From an uncultured Collinsella sp. (GTDB taxonomy: Bacteria; Actinomycetota; Coriobacteriia; Coriobacteriales; Coriobacteriaceae): DNA of 25,323 nucleotides. The position numbers and the translations under genes are program-made. Every line of letters begins with the position of its first letter. The first letter of the stretch is position 1. The notes under the pieces were generated by a model. The model was not told where the DNA came from. It saw nothing but the letters and a program-made list of their open reading frames with translations, and did no database searches. The DNA lies in contig URZJ01000007.1 in NCBI GenBank assembly GCA_900552395.1, positions 1 through 25,323 on the forward strand, given 5' to 3'. Shown here piece after piece: positions 8,102 through 15,148 of the stretch.

Positions 8102-8166
8102 CGCCAAAACGAATAGTTTTTGGTTTTGGCGAACAGATAAAACTATTCGTTCTGGCGAATAGTTTT
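8102..8166. repeat. Nested inverted and direct repeats after the NYN gene
   Basis: ACGAATAGTTTT (8109-8120) has its exact complement at 8139-8150. CGCCAAAAC (8102-8110) has its complement at 8123-8131, and CGAATAGTTTT recurs directly at 8156-8166. It could be a terminator for the NYN gene or a protein-binding site; there is no clear U-run after the main stem. Confidence 0.6.
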
Positions 8167-8250
8167 GAGATGTGGTCGGTCGAAGGGTCTGTTGCGCCTC
8201 GTCCGCAATTCATTTATTCTTAATTGGCTTCGCGCGAAAGCGCCAAGTGT

Positions 8251-8325
8251 GCCAGTGTGGCGCAACGGTAGCGCAACTGATTTGTAATCAGTGGGTTGCA
8301 GGTTCGATTCCTGTCACTGGCTCCA
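8251..8325 (+). tRNA. tRNA-Thr (anticodon TGT), CCA encoded
   Basis: Acceptor arms GCCAGTG and CACTGGC pair; the anticodon loop TTTGTAA sits between CTGAT and ATCAG; the T arm reads GGTTCGATTC. CCA is encoded at 8323-8325. This is the first of two Thr isoacceptors in the window. A small hairpin (TTGGC...GCCAA, 8224-8246) lies just upstream. Confidence 0.95.
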
Positions 8326-8334
8326 TGAGAGTTT

Positions 8335-8368
8335 CGGGCTCTGTCTCCAAGAGGGACAGAGCCCGTTT
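8335..8368 (+). terminator. Intrinsic terminator after tRNA-Thr(TGT)
   Basis: CGGGCTCTGTC (8335-8345) pairs perfectly with GACAGAGCCCG (8355-8365), followed by TTTCT. It ends the single-gene tRNA transcript. Confidence 0.8.
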
Positions 8369-8435
8369 CTATTTAGGTGGTGCGCCATCGGGTTAGCGCC
8401 CATCCCGTTTTTGGTTTGTCTCGTCCTCCAGTTTG

Positions 8436-8570
8436 TCTAAATCTGTAACACCAAGACCGATATTCGGCATCTAACTGTTACAGATTGAGATGAAACTTAG
8501 GGTGTTTTAGGAATATCTTGATCTGTAACATGTAGAAGCGGAATAGGCCTCTTGCTGTTACAGATCGAGA
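8436..8570. repeat. Regular alternating inverted-repeat array, copy 1 (family ATCTGTAACA)
   Basis: Four 15-bp arms with core ATCTGTAACA alternate in orientation: 8436-8450, 8476-8490 (inverted), 8516-8530, 8556-8570 (inverted). All three intervals are exactly 25 bp and unrelated in sequence. A second array with the same geometry lies at 19101-19235. It sits in the 533-bp gap between tRNA-Thr and the PTS gene, which holds no credible gene. Confidence 0.85.
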
Positions 8571-8602
8571 CAAGGGCGGGCGCGGATCTGGATGTCCTGC
8601 TC

Positions 8603-8666
8603 GAGCGTGGATTTCTGGATACGCGAGCTAAGAAAATCTCCCGACCGGAGAACGAGCGTGGATAAT
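8603..8666. repeat. Intergenic repeat with GAGCGTGGATAAT, copy 1
   Basis: GAGCGTGGAT at 8603-8612, then TCTCCCG at 8637-8643 and GAGCGTGGATAAT at 8654-8666. The segment TCTCCCG...GAGAA-GAGCGTGGATAAT is nearly identical to 12687-12716. Confidence 0.65.
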
Positions 8667-8722
8667 TAACTTGGATAGGGAGCTAAGGTAAACACCGATT
8701 GTCTATCGACGGCTTTAGAAAC

Positions 8723-8757
8723 AACGACCCCGATTTCATTGTGGAATCGGGGTCGTT
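8723..8757 (-). terminator. Intrinsic terminator of the beta-glucoside operon (probable)
   Basis: AACGACCCCGATT (8723-8735) pairs perfectly with AATCGGGGTCGTT (8745-8757). It lies about 100 nt past the PTS stop on the minus strand and is followed there by GTTT. The U-run is short on both strands, so direction is not certain. Confidence 0.6.
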
Positions 8758-8858
8758 TGTGCCTCAGGAATCCGAATGGATTAATCGAGCTCCTAAGGAA
8801 CTTTTTGGGTTCTTGCTAATGGTCTGCCGAGGATGTCCCCAATGTAAACAGCGGGCAT

Positions 8859-10259
8859 CTACTCAATATAGCTGGGGTTCTTCTTGATGATCACGCGTGC
8901 AGCGATGAAGGAGACGACGATGGCGATGATGGCGACAACGCATGCCAGCACGAAGTTACCCATGGACCCATCGGGAGCGATAAAGATGAGTGCCGAAAGA
9001 AGGCCGGGGCATGCTCCCGCAACATACTCTTTCAGAACAAAGATGCCTGCAGGGAGTCCAGCGCAGAGCGCGCCGATTGCCGTGCCGACAAGCAGGCGGG
9101 GACGCTCGATGAGGCAACCGTAGAACGCGGGCTCGGTTACGCCACAGAGTGCGGTGACGGCAACCGTGGTGACCATACCCCTCTTCTCTTTGTTTCCCTT
9201 CATGGCAGTTGCCAGGGCGAGGCTCGTGCCGCCAATGCAGAGGTTCGAGATGAATCCAAAGATAATGGGTGCCCAACCGAGCTGCGCCAGGCTCGTAACT
9301 TCGATTGCGATGTAAGCCTTATCGAGACCGAGCATGACGAAATAGGGGTTAAGGGCTGCCAGGATCGGAGTAGCGATAAATGCCACGTTGTCCATAAGCC
9401 ACGTGACGGCATCGCTCAGCGCGTAGCCCATCATGCTGCCGGCGGGGCCAAGGATAATAAGCTCGACGGGCACGACGATGATCATGGTGAGCAGCGGCTT
9501 CAAGAACAGTTTGGTAACGTCGGGAATGATCTTCTGAAGGCCGCGGTCGACAAAGTACATGAATACAACGCCCAGTACGATGGGCACTACCGTACTCGAA
9601 TAGTCGTTCGTCGGGATGGGAATACCAAGAAAGTCGAGACCCTCGGCACCGCTAATGGACGAGCTGATCATGATCGCGCCCAGCAATGCGCCCATGATGG
9701 GCTGCATCTTCATGACGGCCGCGAGCTGATAACCAAGATAAACGGGTAAGAAGCTAAACGAAGCGCTAAAGATCGCCAACAGGACCTGGGCGGTTCCGCT
9801 ATCGGTGCTCAATCCGCAATAATTGACCAGGAGATTCTTGATCGAAAGAATGAGTCCGCCAACGATGAGCGCCGGGACGATGGGCATGAATACCTGTGCA
9901 GAGACGTTCCCGAATTTCTCAATCAAGCCCATGGCGGTGTTACCGCTTTTAATGCCTTCTGCAAGGTCTTTGGCGGTTTGGGCATCGTCGGCAACCGTGC
10001 CACCGCCGACTTCGATTCCCGCGAAGTCGAGGAAGTCGTTGTAAGCCTCGGTGACGTTGGGGCCGATGATCACCTGAAGCTGGCCACCGCTGACTACTGC
10101 CCCGAGCGCCTGATCGGCCGATTTGGCGAGCTGGAGATCGATGATCGAGGTGTCTCGTGCGTCGATGCGAAGGCGCGTCGCACAATGAGTTACCGATGTA
10201 ATGTTCTCTTTGCCGCCAACAGCCTTTAGGACTGTTTCGGACATTGCCTGATATTTCAT
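8859..10259 (-). CDS. PTS beta-glucoside-type transporter, EIIBC
   Basis: 466 residues. This membrane permease takes up and phosphorylates a beta-glucoside. Residues 1-90 form the EIIB domain with the phosphorylatable Cys26 in VTHCATRLRI. The EIIC domain (about 105-460) contains roughly ten hydrophobic segments and the conserved stretch TALCGVTEPAFYG. The BglP/AscF/ArbF group usually has about 460-630 residues; here no C-terminal EIIA domain follows, so phosphate must come from an EIIA encoded elsewhere. TAGGAGA precedes the ATG by 6 nt and overlaps the end of the glucosidase gene, so both are co-transcribed and coupled. The exact sugar (cellobiose, salicin, arbutin) cannot be told. Confidence 0.9.
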   Translation of the reverse strand: MKYQAMSETVLKAVGGKENITSVTHCATRLRIDARDTSIIDLQLAKSADQALGAVVSGGQLQVIIGPNVTEAYNDFLDFAGIEVGGGTVADDAQTAKDLAEGIKSGNTAMGLIEKFGNVSAQVFMPIVPALIVGGLILSIKNLLVNYCGLSTDSGTAQVLLAIFSASFSFLPVYLGYQLAAVMKMQPIMGALLGAIMISSSISGAEGLDFLGIPIPTNDYSSTVVPIVLGVVFMYFVDRGLQKIIPDVTKLFLKPLLTMIIVVPVELIILGPAGSMMGYALSDAVTWLMDNVAFIATPILAALNPYFVMLGLDKAYIAIEVTSLAQLGWAPIIFGFISNLCIGGTSLALATAMKGNKEKRGMVTTVAVTALCGVTEPAFYGCLIERPRLLVGTAIGALCAGLPAGIFVLKEYVAGACPGLLSALIFIAPDGSMGNFVLACVVAIIAIVVSFIAARVIIKKNPSYIE

Positions 10260-10268
10260 CTCTTTCTC

Positions 10269-11687
10269 CTAACCTTCCTGCTCCTGATACTTCGAGATAA
10301 GGTCTCGGTACCAATACCAGCTCTTTTTGGGGGTGCGCTCCAGATTGTTCTCGAAGTCGATATGGACAAGTCCGTATCGTTTTTCGTAGCCGTTGATCCA
10401 GCTATACAGATCCATCGTCGACCAGAGGTAGTAGCCCTCAACGCGCGCGCCGTCGCGCTTAGCCCTCATCATGTGCTCGATGAACTGGCCCAGAAGCTCG
10501 ATGCGGTCATCATCGTGGATCATTCCGTCTGCGTCTGGTTGCTCATAGGCGCCATGTCCGTTTTCCGTAATAAAGATGCGGGGCGCGTCATAGCGCTCGT
10601 GGACATCCATGATGGTTGAATACATGCAACCTGGGAGTATTTCGCGGCCCCATTTATTGCGGGGAACATTGCTGTCGCGGGCGCTTTCAAACAAGGGCGC
10701 AATGCATTTTCCTTCGACCTTTTTGCTCGAACCGCCCTTATTGTTCGCCGAAACGGCAAGCTCTCCACCGTGCCAGTCGGTTACATACTCTCGGCAATAC
10801 ACGTTGAGTCCAATAAAATCGACTTTACCGTCTCTGAATTCTTCTACGTCATTTGGGGATCGATAGAGCGAGACGCCAAGTTTTTCAAGGATTTCGTCCA
10901 TTTCTGGCGGCAGTTGACCCTGAAGCGCTGGTGCCAGAATCATGCGATTGGCGAAAAAGTCTGCGTATCGAAATACGTCATCAGGGTGCTCGGTTGCCGG
11001 GTCGAGTTCGACAACGCCGCCATCGTGGACGGCGCCGATGATGCCGTCGTAGCCCATTTGACGATATGTTCGGACTGCGAGTGAGCTCGCGCGCATCAGG
11101 TTGTACTGAAACTGCATGTACGACTGAACGTCGAGCGATCGATTGGGGGGATAGTTGCCCAACATGTTTACGCAGTAGCTGTAGAAATGCGGCTCGTTAA
11201 CGGTAGCCCAGATTTTGACGCGGTCTCCAAAGCGCTCAAAGCAAATCTTGGCGTATTTGCAGAACCACTCTGCCATGTCGTTGTTCAGCCATCCGCCTTT
11301 GCAAGCAAGCGTGAATGGTAGATCGTAATGGAACAGCGTAACGTTGGGCTCTATGCCATTTTCGAGGCAACAATCAATGACCCGATTATAAAAATCGATA
11401 CCCTCTTCATTCACTTCGCCGATACCCGTGGGGATGATTCGACTCCATGAAAGAGAGAAGCGATAAGTGTTTTGTCCGCCTTCTTTCATCATGCGGATAT
11501 CTTCTTCATAGCGATGGTAGAAGTCGCAAGATACATCACCGTCAACATGGTTGATGTTCTTATTGCTTGTGTGGCTAAAGAAATCCCACTCGCCAAGGCC
11601 TTTGCCGTCTTCGTTCCAGGCACCCTCGCACTGATAAGACGCCGTGGCGGAACCCCAGAGAAACGGCATGTTGTTCACGTTGTCCAT
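10269..11687 (-). CDS. 6-phospho-beta-glucosidase (GH1)
   Basis: 472 residues. It hydrolyses the 6-phospho-beta-glucoside delivered by the PTS to glucose 6-phosphate and an aglycone or glucose. GH1 acid/base Glu165 is in ATVNEP, and the nucleophile Glu375 in ITENG. The phosphate-binding triad is visible: Ser429, Lys436 and Tyr438 in YSWINGYEKRYG, the same Ser-x6-Lys-x-Tyr spacing known in LacG-type enzymes, whereas plain beta-glucosidases carry Glu at the Ser position. ATG 11687 was chosen over 11702 and 11705 because AAAGGGG lies 4-5 nt upstream. It is first in the operon; the PTS gene starts 9 bp after its stop. Confidence 0.92.
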   Translation of the reverse strand: MDNVNNMPFLWGSATASYQCEGAWNEDGKGLGEWDFFSHTSNKNINHVDGDVSCDFYHRYEEDIRMMKEGGQNTYRFSLSWSRIIPTGIGEVNEEGIDFYNRVIDCCLENGIEPNVTLFHYDLPFTLACKGGWLNNDMAEWFCKYAKICFERFGDRVKIWATVNEPHFYSYCVNMLGNYPPNRSLDVQSYMQFQYNLMRASSLAVRTYRQMGYDGIIGAVHDGGVVELDPATEHPDDVFRYADFFANRMILAPALQGQLPPEMDEILEKLGVSLYRSPNDVEEFRDGKVDFIGLNVYCREYVTDWHGGELAVSANNKGGSSKKVEGKCIAPLFESARDSNVPRNKWGREILPGCMYSTIMDVHERYDAPRIFITENGHGAYEQPDADGMIHDDDRIELLGQFIEHMMRAKRDGARVEGYYLWSTMDLYSWINGYEKRYGLVHIDFENNLERTPKKSWYWYRDLISKYQEQEG

Positions 11688-11757
11688 GAATCCCCTTTCC
11701 ATCATTCAACACGGTGGATACGTGTGGCGGAATTACGATTAAGATGACGTCAACTGA

Positions 11758-11796
11758 TTTGAATCATAGGAGAACGACCAAAGCTGTTTGATTCAA
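11758..11796. promoter_or_regulatory. Candidate operator between the glucosidase and RpiR genes
   Basis: TTGAATCA (11759-11766) and its complement TGATTCAA (11789-11796) lie about three helical turns apart in the divergent 151-bp spacer. RpiR-family dimers often bind such palindromes next to their own gene. Binding is inferred only from position and symmetry. Confidence 0.4.
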
Positions 11797-11838
11797 TAAA
11801 TGAACCATGATTTCGAGGAGAGCGGAAAGAGGGATCAC

Positions 11839-12672
11839 GTGAATATCAATGACTTCGATGTGCTCAATCGCATTAGCTCAATCATCAACAGCGAGTTTGG
11901 GTCAAACGATGCCGCCATCGCTCGATATCTCATCGCTCACATTAGGCGTTCGAGCGAAATCAATGTTGCCGCAATAACCCGCGATGCATTCGTGACCCGT
12001 TCCGCTGTTCGTCGTTTCTGCAATCGATTGGGCTACCAGTCTCTTAGCGATTTGAAAGAATCATTTACTCAATCAGTCTTTCCAAGCGACTTAAGCCATC
12101 GAGAGGAGGAATTTGGCTACGAGGAGTACAGGGCAGAGCTCGACGTTCGCATGATCGAGATGTTCGCTGAGGTTGAAAGCGGCGTGTCCGATATCGCTAT
12201 TAAGCACCTTGCCGACGAAATTGATGGCCATAAAAACGTTGAAATCTGGTGCACCAATAATGTGAGCGCCAATCTCGTACGATTTCAGCAGGAAATGTTT
12301 TATGCGGGCAAGATAGTTCGCATAGTTGCTGGGGCTAACGTCGCGGAATTGAAAAACATGGGAGACGTTTCGCAGTCATTGATAATTCTCGTATCGGTCT
12401 CCGGGCTATTTGCGTCACAGGCACGTGAGTATCTTGATTGCCGTTCGGGCAGGAAGATTCTAATTACTGCGTTTAGCAACGATGACAAATCGAGGTCTTT
12501 TGACCGTGTATATCGTCTTGGTAATGCGGGAAACGGAATTGACCGACTCGGCGTTTATTCGAAATATGCCATGACTTATTTCTTCGACTTGCTATCGTCG
12601 TGTTACTTGAGTCGCTACCCCTGCACCAAGGGGGAGCCGCTCTATGGGTCTACTTTGGCCTGGCCCGAGTAG
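11839..12672 (+). CDS. RpiR/MurR-family transcriptional regulator of the beta-glucoside genes
   Basis: About 277 residues from GTG 11839, preceded by AAGAGGG at 5 nt; the frame also allows ATG 11800 (290 residues) but without a ribosome site. The N-terminal RpiR helix-turn-helix (AAIARYLIAHIRR...ITRDAFVTRSAVRRFCNRLGYQSLSDLKES) resembles family members, and the C-terminal half is a SIS sugar-phosphate-binding fold (NVEIWCTNNVSANLVRFQQEMF, LIILVSVSG, KILITAFS). Such regulators sense a phosphosugar. Divergent placement next to PTS and glucosidase genes suggests it controls that operon. Repressor or activator cannot be decided. Codon use is less G/C-biased than the housekeeping genes, as for the whole glucoside locus. 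Confidence 0.85.
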   Translation: MNINDFDVLNRISSIINSEFGSNDAAIARYLIAHIRRSSEINVAAITRDAFVTRSAVRRFCNRLGYQSLSDLKESFTQSVFPSDLSHREEEFGYEEYRAELDVRMIEMFAEVESGVSDIAIKHLADEIDGHKNVEIWCTNNVSANLVRFQQEMFYAGKIVRIVAGANVAELKNMGDVSQSLIILVSVSGLFASQAREYLDCRSGRKILITAFSNDDKSRSFDRVYRLGNAGNGIDRLGVYSKYAMTYFFDLLSSCYLSRYPCTKGEPLYGSTLAWPE

Positions 12673-12685
12673 TTCGGCTCTATAG

Positions 12686-12798
12686 TTCTCCCGCCTAGAG
12701 AATGAGCGTGGATAATCTGCCACTTTGGCCTCAGAAACACGCCAAAAGTGGGAGATTATCCACGCTCGATGTCAAACGGGAGAAAATCCACGCTGAAT
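12686..12798. repeat. Intergenic palindrome with GAGCGTGGATAATCT, copy 2
   Basis: GAGCGTGGATAATCT (12704-12718) and its exact complement (12753-12767) form the core; outward, TTCTCCCG (12686-12693) pairs with CGGGAGAA (12777-12784), and inward TGCCACTTTGGC faces GCCAAAAGTGGG. AATCCACGCT recurs at 12785-12794. It follows the RpiR gene and may terminate it. The rest of the gap up to 13011 shows only a small TAGATAC/GTATCTA inverted repeat (12976-13001). Confidence 0.75.
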
Positions 12799-13011
12799 TG
12801 TGCCGGTGAAGGCCGATCACGACCTATGTAATAAGCGCAAGGGATCCGTTGTCGAGGGTCGAGACTGCAGACATACTCCATCACGCCAAAGTGTGCCCTT
12901 GGGAAATGACGCCAGCATTGCCAAATTCATCACTCCACATAATCAAACTCAGCAAAACCGCAGGTCACGGCTATATAGATACGCCCGGAACCGTGTATCT
13001 AGAGGTTTTCG

Positions 13012-13041
13012 TTGACAGCCCCCAAGGTTGCATCGTATTAT
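13012..13041 (+). promoter_or_regulatory. Sigma-70-type promoter of the tRNA-tuf operon
   Basis: TTGACA at 13012-13017, an 18-bp spacer, TATTAT at 13036-13041, about 60 bp before tRNA-Tyr. The upstream block GAGGTTTTC plus TTGACAGC is nearly repeated in the rpmG promoter. Confidence 0.8.
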
Positions 13042-13103
13042 CTTTTTCGTTCGCGGGGGCGGCGGTCCAAAAGACCAAAGGACCTGCGGATACTTGAACG
13101 ATT

Positions 13104-13185
13104 GGGAGTTTGCCCGAGTGGTTAATGGGGACGGGCTGTAAACCCGTTGGCTCTGCCTACATAGGTTCGAATCCTATAGCTCCCA
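13104..13185 (+). tRNA. tRNA-Tyr (anticodon GTA)
   Basis: Acceptor strands GGGAGTT and AGCTCCC pair; the anticodon stem CGGG/CCCG encloses CTGTAAA; a long variable arm (class II) precedes the T arm GGTTCGAATCC. CCA is not encoded (discriminator A followed by CCC). First gene of the tRNA-tuf operon. Confidence 0.95.
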
Positions 13186-13195
13186 CCCGTCAAGT

Positions 13196-13271
13196 GCCTG
13201 TATAGCTCAGTCGGTAGAGCACTTCGTTGGTAACGAAGAGGTCACCAGTTCAAGTCTGGTTGCAGGCTCCA
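13196..13271 (+). tRNA. tRNA-Thr (anticodon GGT), CCA encoded
   Basis: Acceptor strands GCCTGTA and TGCAGGC pair, D arm TAGCTCAGTCGGTAGAGC, anticodon stem CTTCG/CGAAG with loop TTGGTAA, T arm with GTTCAAGTC, CCA at 13269-13271. Its last base is also the first base of the truncated tRNA-Met remnant, with no spacer. Confidence 0.94.
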
Positions 13272-13334
13272 GTTGGTTAGAGCACACGGTTCATACCCGT
13301 GGCGTCACTGGTTCGAATCCAGTCACCGCTACCA
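13271..13334 (+). pseudogene. 5'-truncated tRNA-Met (anticodon CAT)
   Basis: From the D loop onward this is a complete elongator-type tRNA-Met: AGTTGGTTAGAGC, anticodon stem CACGG/CCGTG around TTCATAC, T arm GGTTCGAATCC, 3' acceptor strand CACCGCT, discriminator A and encoded CCA (13332-13334). The matching 5' acceptor strand (AGCGGTG expected), bases 8-9 and the 5' D stem are absent; tRNA-Thr abuts directly. GCTC at the tRNA-Thr 3' end could pair as a D stem, but nothing can form the acceptor stem. Either a real deletion or an assembly error; as written it cannot make a tRNA. Confidence 0.85.
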
Positions 13335-13345
13335 TAGGTAACACG

Positions 13346-13376
13346 GTGGCTTCTCAATAGTATGTTGAGAGGCCAC
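13346..13376 (+). other. RNA hairpin in the tuf leader
   Basis: GTGGCTTCTCAA (13346-13357) pairs with TTGAGAGGCCAC (13365-13376), one G-U pair, with no U-run after it. Position between tRNAs and tuf suggests a processing or mRNA-stabilising stem rather than a terminator. Confidence 0.55.
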
Positions 13377-13430
13377 TATGGTATAAAGGCAAAGTCCCGT
13401 CCGGGGACGACCTGTTAAGAGGAGGGCTTT

Positions 13431-14621
13431 ATGGCCAAAGAGAAGTTTGAGCGCACTAAGCCGCATGTTAACATCGGCACCATTGGTCACGTCGACCACG
13501 GCAAGACCACGCTGACCGCTGCCATCACCAAGGTTCTCTCCGAGACCGAGGGCTGCAAGGCTGACTTCACTGCGTTCGAGAACATCGACAAGGCTCCCGA
13601 GGAGCGCGAGCGCGGCATTACGATCTCCGTCTCCCACGTCGAGTACGAGACCGCTTCCCGTCACTACGCTCACGTTGACTGCCCGGGTCACGCTGACTAC
13701 GTCAAGAACATGATCTCCGGCGCTGCTCAGATGGACGGCGCTATCCTGGTCATCGCTGCTACCGACGGCCCCATGGCTCAGACTCGCGAGCACATCCTGC
13801 TCGCCCGTCAGGTCGGCGTTCCCTACATCGTCGTCTTCCTGAACAAGTGCGACATGGTCGACGATGACGAGCTTATCGACCTCGTCGAGATGGAGACCCG
13901 TGAGCTCCTCTCCGAGTACGATTTCCCCGGCGACGACATCCCCGTCATCCGTGGTTCCGCTCTGGGCGCTCTCGAGGGCGACGCCAAGTGGATGGACGCT
14001 ATCCGCGAGCTCATGAACGCCGTCGACGAGTACATCCCGACGCCTGCTCGTAACAACGACCTTCCGTTCCTGATGGCCGTTGAGGACGTTATGACCATCT
14101 CCGGCCGTGGTACCGTTGCTACCGGCCGTGTCGAGCGCGGTGAGCTCAAGCTCAACGAGCCCGTCGAGATCGTCGGCATCAAGGATACCCAGAACACCGT
14201 CGTTACCGGTATCGAGATGTTCCGTAAGTCCATGGACTTCTGCGAGGCTGGCGACAACGTCGGTCTGCTGCTCCGCGGCATCAAGCGCGAGGACATCGAG
14301 CGCGGCCAGGTTCTCTGCAAGCCCGGTTCGGTTACCCCGCACACCAAGTTCACCGGTGAGATCTACGTTCTGACCAAGGAGGAGGGCGGCCGTCATACCC
14401 CGTTCTTCGATGGTTATCGTCCACAGTTCTACTTCCGTACCACCGACGTTACCGGTACGGTCAAGCTCCCCGAGGGCACCGAGATGGCTATGCCTGGTGA
14501 CCACATCACCATCGAGGGCGACCTCATCCACCCGATCGCCATGGAGGAGGGCCTGCGCTTCGCTATCCGCGAGGGTGGCCACACCGTCGGTTCGGGCATC
14601 GTCTCCACGATCATTGAGTAA
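13431..14621 (+). CDS. tuf: Elongation factor Tu
   Basis: 396 residues, full length. EF-Tu delivers aminoacyl-tRNA to the ribosome as a GTP complex. G-domain motifs are intact: GHVDHGKT (19-26), RGITI with the switch-I Thr, DCPGH (81-85), NKCD (136-139) and a SALGA segment. Domains 2 and 3 follow, with GRGTVATGRVERG, GGRHTPFF, YRPQFYFRTTDVTG and the C-terminal RFAIREGG-HTVGSG. AGAGGAGGG lies 7 nt before the ATG. Strong preference for a few codons marks it as highly expressed. It is transcribed with upstream tRNAs and ends at a strong terminator. Confidence 0.98.
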   Translation: MAKEKFERTKPHVNIGTIGHVDHGKTTLTAAITKVLSETEGCKADFTAFENIDKAPEERERGITISVSHVEYETASRHYAHVDCPGHADYVKNMISGAAQMDGAILVIAATDGPMAQTREHILLARQVGVPYIVVFLNKCDMVDDDELIDLVEMETRELLSEYDFPGDDIPVIRGSALGALEGDAKWMDAIRELMNAVDEYIPTPARNNDLPFLMAVEDVMTISGRGTVATGRVERGELKLNEPVEIVGIKDTQNTVVTGIEMFRKSMDFCEAGDNVGLLLRGIKREDIERGQVLCKPGSVTPHTKFTGEIYVLTKEEGGRHTPFFDGYRPQFYFRTTDVTGTVKLPEGTEMAMPGDHITIEGDLIHPIAMEEGLRFAIREGGHTVGSGIVSTIIE

Positions 14622-14649
14622 ATTAGCTCTTTGATATAGCTGACTTAGA

Positions 14650-14683
14650 GAACCCGGCACTTATTTGGGTGCCGGGTTCTTTT
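14650..14683 (+). terminator. Intrinsic terminator of tuf
   Basis: GAACCCGGCAC (14650-14660) pairs perfectly with GTGCCGGGTTC (14669-14679), followed by TTTT. It separates tuf from the rpmG transcript. Confidence 0.92.
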
Positions 14684-14825
14684 CTGCAATGGATATTGAG
14701 CCGTTGCTGGTGTCGAGAGGATCGATAATGGTCCTGGATGCACCGTCGATTAGATCTCGATGGCTTCATTGATGTGTTCCAAATATGAATGGATCCACCG
14801 AGAACCAATTGACTCGAGGTTTTCA

Positions 14826-14855
14826 TTGACAGCACTTACGTGGAGCTGATAAAGT
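14826..14855 (+). promoter_or_regulatory. Sigma-70-type promoter of the rpmG-rplA operon
   Basis: TTGACA (14826-14831), 18-bp spacer, TAAAGT (14850-14855), 45 bp before the rpmG start. Same spacing and nearly the same upstream block (GAGGTTTTC) as the tRNA-tuf promoter. Confidence 0.75.
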
Positions 14856-14900
14856 AACAACTCGTGCCCGTACGGGGCGGAAATGAAAGGTTCAGGATAC

Positions 14901-15050
14901 ATGCGTACTCTAGTTACTCTTGCGTGCACTGAGTGCAAGCGCCGCAACTATACGACCACCAAGAACAAGTCGACCATGCCTGATCGTATGGAGATTAAGA
15001 AGTATTGCCCCTGGTGCCGTCACCACACGCTGCACAAAGAGACTCGCTAG
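14901..15050 (+). CDS. rpmG: 50S ribosomal protein L33
   Basis: 49 residues (MRTLVTLACTECKRRNYTTT...). It belongs to the large ribosomal subunit. This is the Zn-binding C+ form: Cys9 and Cys12 in ACTEC, Cys36 and Cys39 in YCPWC, with the KNKSTMPDRMEIKKY middle typical of L33. An in-frame ATG 18 bp upstream (14883) exists, but 14901 gives the conserved N-terminus and has AGGA close by. The classic order rpmG-tRNA(Trp)-secE-nusG-rplK-rplA follows. Confidence 0.95.
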   Translation: MRTLVTLACTECKRRNYTTTKNKSTMPDRMEIKKYCPWCRHHTLHKETR

Positions 15051-15063
15051 TCTCTAGTCATAT

Positions 15064-15139
15064 ACGCCAGTAGTTCAATTGGTAGAGCATCGGTCTCCAA
15101 AACCGAGTGTTGAGGGTTCGAGTCCTTCCTGGCGTGCCA
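15064..15139 (+). tRNA. tRNA-Trp (anticodon CCA), 3' CCA encoded
   Basis: Acceptor strands ACGCCAG and CTGGCGT pair, D arm TAGTTCAATTGGTAGAGC-like, anticodon loop CTCCAAA between CGGT and ACCG, T arm GGTTCGAGTCC, discriminator G, CCA at 15137-15139. It lies between rpmG and secE, as in many Gram-positives. Confidence 0.95.
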
Positions 15140-15148
15140 GTCATTATT

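Noticed and set aside
8436..8570. CRISPR array
   Set aside because: The repeats are 15 bp and alternate in orientation, only four units occur, and no cas genes are near; direct-repeat arrays of CRISPR look different.
8699..8887. 62-codon ORF covering the hairpin at 8723-8757
   Set aside because: It reads through a perfect terminator stem and has no family resemblance.
12800..13015. 71-codon ORF (and 12849-13097) before the tRNA-Tyr promoter
   Set aside because: No ribosome site, no recognisable domain, overlaps the promoter region; composition is like non-coding DNA.
13271..13334. Split or permuted tRNA-Met
   Set aside because: No matching 5' half (AGCGGTG) was seen downstream or nearby, and such tRNAs are not known in bacteria; a deletion or assembly error is simpler.
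13329..14660. 443-codon minus-strand ORF opposite tuf
   Set aside because: Long antisense frame caused by the extreme codon bias of tuf; the protein is low-complexity and matches no family I know.
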